NCBI GenBank assembly: GCA_030587435.1
Contig: JAUQZC010000053.1
Span: forward strand, 1-9,016
Direction: 5' to 3'
Length of the DNA stretch: 9,016 nucleotides
Origin: Candidatus Baldrarchaeota archaeon
GTDB taxonomy: Archaea; Asgardarchaeota; Baldrarchaeia; Baldrarchaeales; DXJG01
Shown: piece by piece, positions 5,224-9,016 of the stretch
How positions within the stretch are numbered: the stretch's first letter is position 1
Layout: every line of letters begins with the position of its first letter
Made by a program: the position numbers and the translations under genes
The notes under the pieces: model-generated
Told to the model about the DNA's origin: nothing
What the model saw: the letters and a program-made list of their open reading frames with translations, nothing else
Databases searched by the model: none

Positions 5224-5579
5224 TTATGTTTTAGTGATTTTTTCGGCTATCGAATCTACGTGGGATATTGTTTCACGGTTGAAGCCAAGCTTATCTAAAG
5301 TTCTTAGATGGGTAACAACGAGGTTTGGTGAAAAATTATTTATGGTGGAAATGGTTTCGGAGCAAATTGCTGTATCGAATTTCTTAACGTCTGGAATTTT
5401 TCAATGGGCTTAACGATGTTTATGCGGTTCTGGAAGGATAGAGCGCCGAGTTTTTCCATGATTACAGCTGTTTTGTAGCCTAGTTTTGAAGCGATTACAA
5501 GGACGTTTTTAACAGTGCTTTTGTATGCGTCTTCAGTCTTCCATACGTTGTGTTTTTCAGGTTTTAAACCGCAAAGCAA
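5224..5579 (-). pseudogene. Unrecognised decayed gene
   Basis: The minus strand has an open frame from TTG 5579 to a TAA at 5340. It contains NVWKTEDAYKSTVKNVL, VIASKLGYKTAVIMEKLGAL and PIEKFQTLRNSIQQFA. One missing base near 5347 (CC for CCC) would join it to a second frame reading NNFSPNLVVTHLRTLDKLGF and ETISHVDSIAEKITKT, with a TAA at 5224-5226. The joined product has about 118 residues and looks like a real soluble protein. KTAVIMEKLGAL faintly recalls the RuvC-II strand of TnpB proteins, but the C-terminal half does not fit. I cannot name the family. Its base composition follows the local GT-rich plus strand. Confidence 0.5.
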
Positions 5580-5630
5580 GTTGCTATTGAAGGAGTTGTA
5601 TAGTAACTATAGGATAAACATTTGAAAAGA

Positions 5631-6028
5631 AGGCCGGATGACTCTGCTTTTGAAACAAAGTTGAAAGAATTTACCCCAAGAAGGGTTCACGGTTGATAGA
5701 CTTTTATAGATAAATGTGGGTTTGTCTTTCAGCCGTTTCTCCATCATTGAGCTTGAAAGCTTTAATGGAGTTTTCGGGGTAACCTCTGAGCCCTACATCT
5801 GAAGGTTTAAAACAGCTATAACATCTCTACCCATAACAAGTCTACATTTTTCACATTTCATTAGTCTGCCCTCATAGATCGCCATGCGACCAGAGCAGAG
5901 AGGGCGTCAAGTATCTTCTGAGCGAGGTTGTGGTTTCTAACCATATTAGTTATCTTTAAGTCTTTAACTACAATCATATCGTAGTTATCCATGTAGAACC
6001 TTGTTATTAGGAGGTTGTCGATAATAAT
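5631..6028 (-). pseudogene. Remnant of a second TnpB gene, internally deleted
   Basis: The minus strand begins RFYMDNYDMIVVKDLKITN and continues MVRNHNLAQKILDA, the RuvC-II region of TnpB. The RuvC-II Glu is changed to Lys (VVKDL). A deletion then joins this, in another frame, to a degraded zinc finger (CSGRMAIYEGRLMKCEKC) and RuvC-III (RLVMGRDVIAVLNLQM). A stop follows, and then GSEVTPKTP. The Trp-rich segment expected right after ILDA (SWGKFFQL) appears instead at 5681-5631, after the C-terminal part, which suggests rearrangement or a second fragment. This copy differs in sequence from the intact TnpB at 2951-4297 and belongs to another subgroup, of the type that accompanies IS607 or IS605 transposases. 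Confidence 0.75.
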
Positions 6029-6056
6029 TTATGGTAGTGATCGGGGGGTTGTGGTT

Positions 6057-6095
6057 GTTTTTATATATTTTGATTTTATAGTATTTGTGTGGTGG
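6057..6095 (+). promoter_or_regulatory. Promoter and ribosome site of the 6100 gene
   Basis: TTTTTATATATTTT (6057-6070) is a strong TATA box about 36 nt before the ATG at 6100, and GGTGG (6091-6095) is a Shine-Dalgarno site with a 4-nt spacer. This decides against the TTG at 6085 as start. Confidence 0.6.
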
Positions 6096-6099
6096 TTTG

Positions 6100-6579
6100 A
6101 TGGTTGAGCTTAGTGATAAGGTGAAAGAGTTTATTGTGAAAACTATTAAGGAGGAAATTTCACGTATTTTACCTTTGACTGTTGTTACTAAAGAGGATTT
6201 GCGTTTAGCTATTGAAGCGATGAACAAGAGGTTTGAGGATCTGCAGAAATACATGGATAAAAGGTTTGAGGATTTGCAGAAATACATGGACAGGCGTTTT
6301 GAGGCCGTTGACAGGCGTTTTGAGTCTATTGATCGTAGGTTTGAGGATCTGCAGAAATACATGGATAAAAGGTTTGAGGCTGTTGACAGGCGTTTTGAGT
6401 CTATTGATCGTAGGTTTGAGGATTTGCTGAATTATATGGATAAGAGGTTTGATGCCGTTGATAGGCGTTTTGAGGATATGAATAAGAGGTTTGATGGTTT
6501 AGTTCGTTTACTTCAAATAATGTTTATTGTTCTGTCCTTACTTATTGCTGTTTTTGGTTTTCTAAGGGCTGCAATTTAG
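6100..6579 (+). CDS. Modular 7/11-residue coiled-coil protein with membrane anchor
   Basis: The 159-residue protein starts MVELSDKVKEFIVKTI and has a helical N-terminal part (1-35) ending VVTKEDL. A coiled coil (43-134) follows, made of strictly modular units. The 11-residue units are KRFEDLQKYMD; the 7-residue units are RRFEAVD, RRFESID and similar. A single membrane helix (about 137-156) lies at the C-terminus. The order is 11-11-7-7-11-7-7-11-7-7, so 25-residue super-repeats (7+7+11) are visible, and at DNA level they form a 75-bp tandem repeat. The protein is the same type as the one at 11-466, though the repeat sequences differ. Anchoring with a long cytoplasmic or exposed coil is inferred. 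Copy-number change of the repeat is likely between strains. Confidence 0.8.
   Translation: MVELSDKVKEFIVKTIKEEISRILPLTVVTKEDLRLAIEAMNKRFEDLQKYMDKRFEDLQKYMDRRFEAVDRRFESIDRRFEDLQKYMDKRFEAVDRRFESIDRRFEDLLNYMDKRFDAVDRRFEDMNKRFDGLVRLLQIMFIVLSLLIAVFGFLRAAI
6307..6456 (+). repeat. 75-bp tandem repeat within the coiled-coil gene
   Basis: Two adjacent copies, 6307-6381 and 6382-6456, are nearly identical over their first 40 or so bases and diverge toward the end of the second copy. Each encodes 25 residues. Shorter partial copies of the 33-nt unit lie just upstream at about 6223-6291. Confidence 0.75.
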
Positions 6580-6703
6580 GGCGTAATTTTGAAACATTTT
6601 ATTTTTATATGTTCGTTTATGTCGTGTATGTTTTACTGTTTTGTGTTGAAGAGGATGGCATATGGATATTGTGGGCAGAAACTTATGGTGTATCATTTGT
6701 AAC

Positions 6704-6735
6704 ATTTAAATACTTTTGTAGCGTTTACTAGGTGT
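6704..6735 (+). promoter_or_regulatory. Promoter of the tnpA remnant
   Basis: ATTTAAATACT (6704-6714) is a TATA box centred about 28 nt before the ATG at 6737, and AGGTG (6730-6734) is a possible ribosome site just before it. Confidence 0.5.
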
Positions 6736-6736
6736 C

Positions 6737-7095
6737 ATGAAGTTATACAGGACTGGGAAAGTAGCGAAGATGCTTGGAGTGCATAAAGTTACTGTGATTA
6801 GATGGATTAAGGAAGGTAAGATAAGGGCTATAAGAATTGGGAAGGAGTTTAGAGTTCTAGGAGGATGAAGTGAAAAGGTTGCTTGGAAGTAAGACCGTAA
6901 ATACAGCAATAATTTATGCGAGAGTGAGTTTATCGGATCAGAAAAGTGACTTAGAGAGACAAATGGAATATTTAAAGGAATATTGTTCGGCTAGAGGCCA
7001 TAATACTGTGGATATTCTGACAGATATAGCATCTGGATTAAGTGAGAAGCCGTAAAAAGAAGGTGGTAGAAGGCGTCAAGCGAGCGATTAGAGAC
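6737..7095 (+). pseudogene. tnpA: IS607-family serine recombinase (TnpA), frameshifted and internally deleted
   Basis: The first 43 codons encode a MerR-type helix-turn-helix, YRTGKVAKMLGVHKVTVIRW then GKIRAIRIGKEFRV, ending in TGA (6866-6868). One extra G near 6860 breaks the frame. The next frame continues with the resolvase catalytic start, IIYARVSLSDQKSDLERQ (the Ser of ARVS is the nucleophile), then DILTDIASGLSEK. After a further shift at about 7050 it resumes with KKVVEGVKRAIRD, which belongs to the far C-terminus of IS607 TnpA. Roughly 90 codons of the catalytic domain are therefore missing by family comparison. GGAGG at 6860-6864 stands in front of a GTG at 6870, so the second piece could still be translated. 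No active recombinase is expected. Confidence 0.82.
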
Positions 7096-7176
7096 GTTAA
7101 GCTTACAGCAAGGTTTAAGCTTGATGGTGAAGTTAACTAAAGTTTTGTTTGAAGTATCCTCATATAGAGGGAAATT
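7096..7176 (+). pseudogene. 5' stub of the tnpB that followed IS607 tnpA
   Basis: Right after the tnpA C-terminal sequence comes VKLTARFKLDGEVN and, after a one-base shift at 7138, KVLFEVSSYRGKFY. This resembles the N-terminus of archaeal TnpB proteins (M-K-L-T-A-R-F-x-L-D-x-E-V). Only about 25 codons remain before the promoter of the ATPase gene. The expected start codon reads GTT. Confidence 0.5.
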
Positions 7177-7202
7177 TTATATGAATATTTCTCTTCATAT
7201 AA
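7175..7202 (+). promoter_or_regulatory. Promoter with 9-bp palindrome before the ATPase gene
   Basis: TTTTATATG (7175-7183) is a TATA box about 27 nt before the ATG at 7207, so the transcript should be leaderless; no Shine-Dalgarno site is seen. A perfect inverted repeat, TTATATGAA (7177-7185) and TTCATATAA (7194-7202), with an 8-base spacer, covers the TATA box and the space to the start. Its position is that of an operator for a dimeric repressor. Confidence 0.5.
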
Positions 7203-7206
7203 TATT

Positions 7207-8502
7207 ATGCTTAGTAGAGACATTATTATTGAGGTAATTAGGGATTCTCAGGAGAAAAGATTACCTGATTTGATTGAGAGAGATTTGGAGGTTCCCTTGG
7301 AGTTAAAAATTAGGAGAGCGGTCTCCATTATAGGTCCTAGGAGAGCGGGGAAAACTTATTACATATTTTTACTAATGAATCGCCTATTAAGGAGGGGGGT
7401 TGACAGGAATAGAATATTGTATGTTGGTTTTGAAGATTACAGATTGGAGGGAATTGGTTGGAGGGATTTTAGAAATATTATAGAAGTGTATTATGAAATG
7501 TTTCCGGAAAATAGGAGAAGAAAGGTTTATTTCTTTTTTGACGAAGTGCAGAATGTAGATGGGTGGGAGAAAATTGTAAGAACTTTAATGGATGAAAGTT
7601 ATGTTCAAGTATTTGTAACCGGGTCTTCTTCGAAACTGTTGTCTAGGGAGATAGCTACTCAGCTTAGAGGGAGAACGTTAACCTATGAGATTTTCCCGTT
7701 TTCTTTTAAAGAGTTTCTCAGAGCAAGAGGGTTTAAAATAAGGAAATATATGTCTAGCTATGAGAAAAGCAAAGTACTAAATTTTTTGGGTGAATATTTG
7801 AGGTGGGGAGGTTACCCGGAAACTGTAATTGAAAGTAAAAGAAGGGAAGAAATACTTAGGGAGATATGGGAGGTCACCATTGCAAGAGATATTGTAGATC
7901 GCTGGAAAATCAGAAACATAAAAGCATTGAGATTATTAATTAAGGCTTTAAGAGAATCTAGGGAATTTTCTGTCCACAAATTTCACAATTACCTTAAATC
8001 TTTAGGGCTAAGAATAAGTAAAAATACCTTATATAATTATCTGGAATATTTGCACGACAGTTTAATAGTCTACCCTTTAAAAAAGTTCTCTCTGTCCTAC
8101 AAAGACGTTGAAATGAGCATACCGAAAATATACCTTGCAGACAACGGTTTATACATGAAAGAGGAAGAAAAAAGTAAGCTAATGGAGAATCTAGTTTTCA
8201 TGGAGTTTAAGAGAAGAGGATACAGAGAGAACGAAAACATATTTTATTGGAAAGACTACACAGGAAAAGAAGTAGATTTTGTAATTAAAAAGGGAAGTAA
8301 CATTACACAGTTAACACAAGTCTGCTATGAACTAACACCTGAAAACGAAAAAAGAGAATTAAACTCCTTAATTAAAGCATCTAAGGAACTAAACTGCAAA
8401 AACCTACAAATAATAACATGGAATCGACAAGAAACAATAAAAAAAGAAGGAAAAAACATCAAGATAATACCGCTATGGAAATGGCTACTAAAAGAAGGTT
8501 AG
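7207..8502 (+). CDS. AAA_14/DUF4143 family ATPase
   Basis: The 431-residue protein has the full layout of this archaeal family. Walker A is GPRRAGKT (43-50). Walker B is VYFFFDEVQN (107-116). The sensor block is VFVTGSSSKLL (135-145). The typical LRGRTLTYEIFPFSFKEFL (153-171) and RWGGYPE (199-205) follow. The C-terminal DUF4143 domain ends in a restriction-endonuclease-like fold with FMEF (331-334), GKEVDFVI (353-360) and QVCYEL (371-376), although the catalytic set may not be complete. Such ATPases are widespread accessory genes of unknown job; links to mobile elements or defence are suggested in general but not shown here. The gene is complete, has its own promoter, and its last 400 bases have a base composition unlike the first part. 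Confidence 0.88.
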   Translation: MLSRDIIIEVIRDSQEKRLPDLIERDLEVPLELKIRRAVSIIGPRRAGKTYYIFLLMNRLLRRGVDRNRILYVGFEDYRLEGIGWRDFRNIIEVYYEMFPENRRRKVYFFFDEVQNVDGWEKIVRTLMDESYVQVFVTGSSSKLLSREIATQLRGRTLTYEIFPFSFKEFLRARGFKIRKYMSSYEKSKVLNFLGEYLRWGGYPETVIESKRREEILREIWEVTIARDIVDRWKIRNIKALRLLIKALRESREFSVHKFHNYLKSLGLRISKNTLYNYLEYLHDSLIVYPLKKFSLSYKDVEMSIPKIYLADNGLYMKEEEKSKLMENLVFMEFKRRGYRENENIFYWKDYTGKEVDFVIKKGSNITQLTQVCYELTPENEKRELNSLIKASKELNCKNLQIITWNRQETIKKEGKNIKIIPLWKWLLKEG

Positions 8503-8616
8503 TGAAAAGATTTAACTTTATAGGTCTATAAGGTGTTTCTAGGGTTTTAATCTTTCTGTCCATTGTAGGATCGTATGAATATGTATTTGTGTGCTAAATT
8601 TTGTGAAGTGGAGATG

Positions 8617-8663
8617 TTTTTATAGTTTATTTGTGATTTAATATTGAGTTAAGCTTATAAGAG
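8617..8663 (+). promoter_or_regulatory. TATA-like boxes before the DUF3782-like gene
   Basis: TTTTTATAG (about 8617-8625) and GCTTATAAG (about 8653-8661) both lie within 65 nt of the GTG at 8679. The nearer one would give a leaderless message. Confidence 0.4.
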
Positions 8664-8678
8664 GATAGGTGTCAAAAG

Positions 8679-9016
8679 GTGGCAGCGAAGCTTAAAGAGG
8701 AATTTTTGAAGCTTTTAAAGGAGGATGAAGAGTTCAGATACACAGTAGCAGGTTACATCGGGCTCCAAAAATCTGGGAGGAAATTAAGGCTTTAAGAGAG
8801 GAAGCGACAAAGATTTGGCAAAGACTTGAAAAACTAGATGAAGAACAAGTCTTACTACGCAAGGAGCAGAAGCTGCTTCGCGAAGAGACAATTAAGATTT
8901 GGCGTGAAATCGAGGCTTTGAGAGAAAGATAAAAACAGACTTTGGGAGGAGGTTAAAGGCCTTCGTGAGGAGCAGATTTTGTTGGCGTGAGCTTTTTAAC
9001 AGATTAATGGAAGTTT
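8679..9016 (+). pseudogene. DUF3782-like coiled-coil protein, three frameshifts, partial
   Basis: The GTG start gives MAAKLKEEFLKLLKEDEEF then RYTVAGYIGLQK, the N-terminus of the archaeal coiled-coil proteins that end in a DUF3782 (PD-D/EXK nuclease-like) domain. At the A run 8767-8771 one base is missing. The next frame reads IWEEIKALREEATKIWQRL, continues with QVLLRKEQKLLREE and WREIEALRE, and ends at a TAA (8930-8932). A second shift gives LWEEVKGLREEQIL, and a third near 8983 gives WRELFNRLMEV to the window edge. Tryptophan-spaced WEE/REE repeats are typical of the family. With three shifts in 300 bases the gene is almost certainly dead, unless the assembly is poor here. The C-terminal domain lies outside the window. 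Confidence 0.75.

Noticed and set aside
5985..6362. Minus-strand ORF opposite the coiled-coil gene
   Set aside because: Antisense shadow of the 75-bp repeat and its upstream region.
6223..6460. Regularly spaced repeats that might be taken for a CRISPR array
   Set aside because: The repeats are in frame, contiguous without unique spacers, and encode the coiled coil.

Overview
The window looks like accessory DNA from a thermophilic archaeon, most likely of the Thermoproteota/Crenarchaeota type. TATA boxes lie about 25-37 nt before most starts, several transcripts look leaderless or nearly so, and GTG and TTG starts are used. The gene families (clan AA protease-like, DUF433/DUF5615, DUF2283, AAA_14/DUF4143 ATPase, IS607 and TnpB transposons, DUF3782-like coiled coils) are typical of such genomes. 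The sequence is AT-rich. No taxon-defining housekeeping gene is present, so the placement is an inference.

Left part (1-2640), all on the minus strand: an intact coiled-coil membrane protein (11-466); a helical fragment (577-672) after a retropepsin-like protein (676-1047); a long AC-rich gap; a DUF433/DUF5615 toxin-antitoxin pair whose two genes each lack one base; and an unrecognised decayed gene (2301-2578).

Middle part (2640-4660): an intact TnpB-only insertion element (3047-4483, minus strand) with ends like those of IS608: TTAC flank, AAAG and GAAT guide tetranucleotides at two hairpins, and a TCAA end. It carries a 36-residue antitoxin-like ORF overlapping tnpB by 4 nt (GTGA). It has inserted into a small toxin-like gene that lay just upstream of a DUF2283 gene. 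The tnpB frame leaves the element and uses host sequence for its last 31 codons.

Right part (4660-9016): remnants of a PIN toxin, an unrecognised gene and a second tnpB (minus strand); then on the plus strand an intact coiled-coil membrane protein made of 7- and 11-residue modules, an IS607 tnpA-tnpB remnant with a large internal deletion, an intact AAA_14/DUF4143 ATPase with a palindrome over its promoter, and a multiply frameshifted DUF3782-like coiled-coil gene that runs off the end.

Two patterns cut across the genes. First, the plus strand is A+C-rich left of about 2640 and G+T-rich to the right, even when genes on the same strand are compared, which resembles a replication-origin or inversion boundary. 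Second, many remnants differ from a readable gene by single-base indels, often in homopolymers, while ORFs of 1.3 kb stay open. This favours real decay over general sequencing error.
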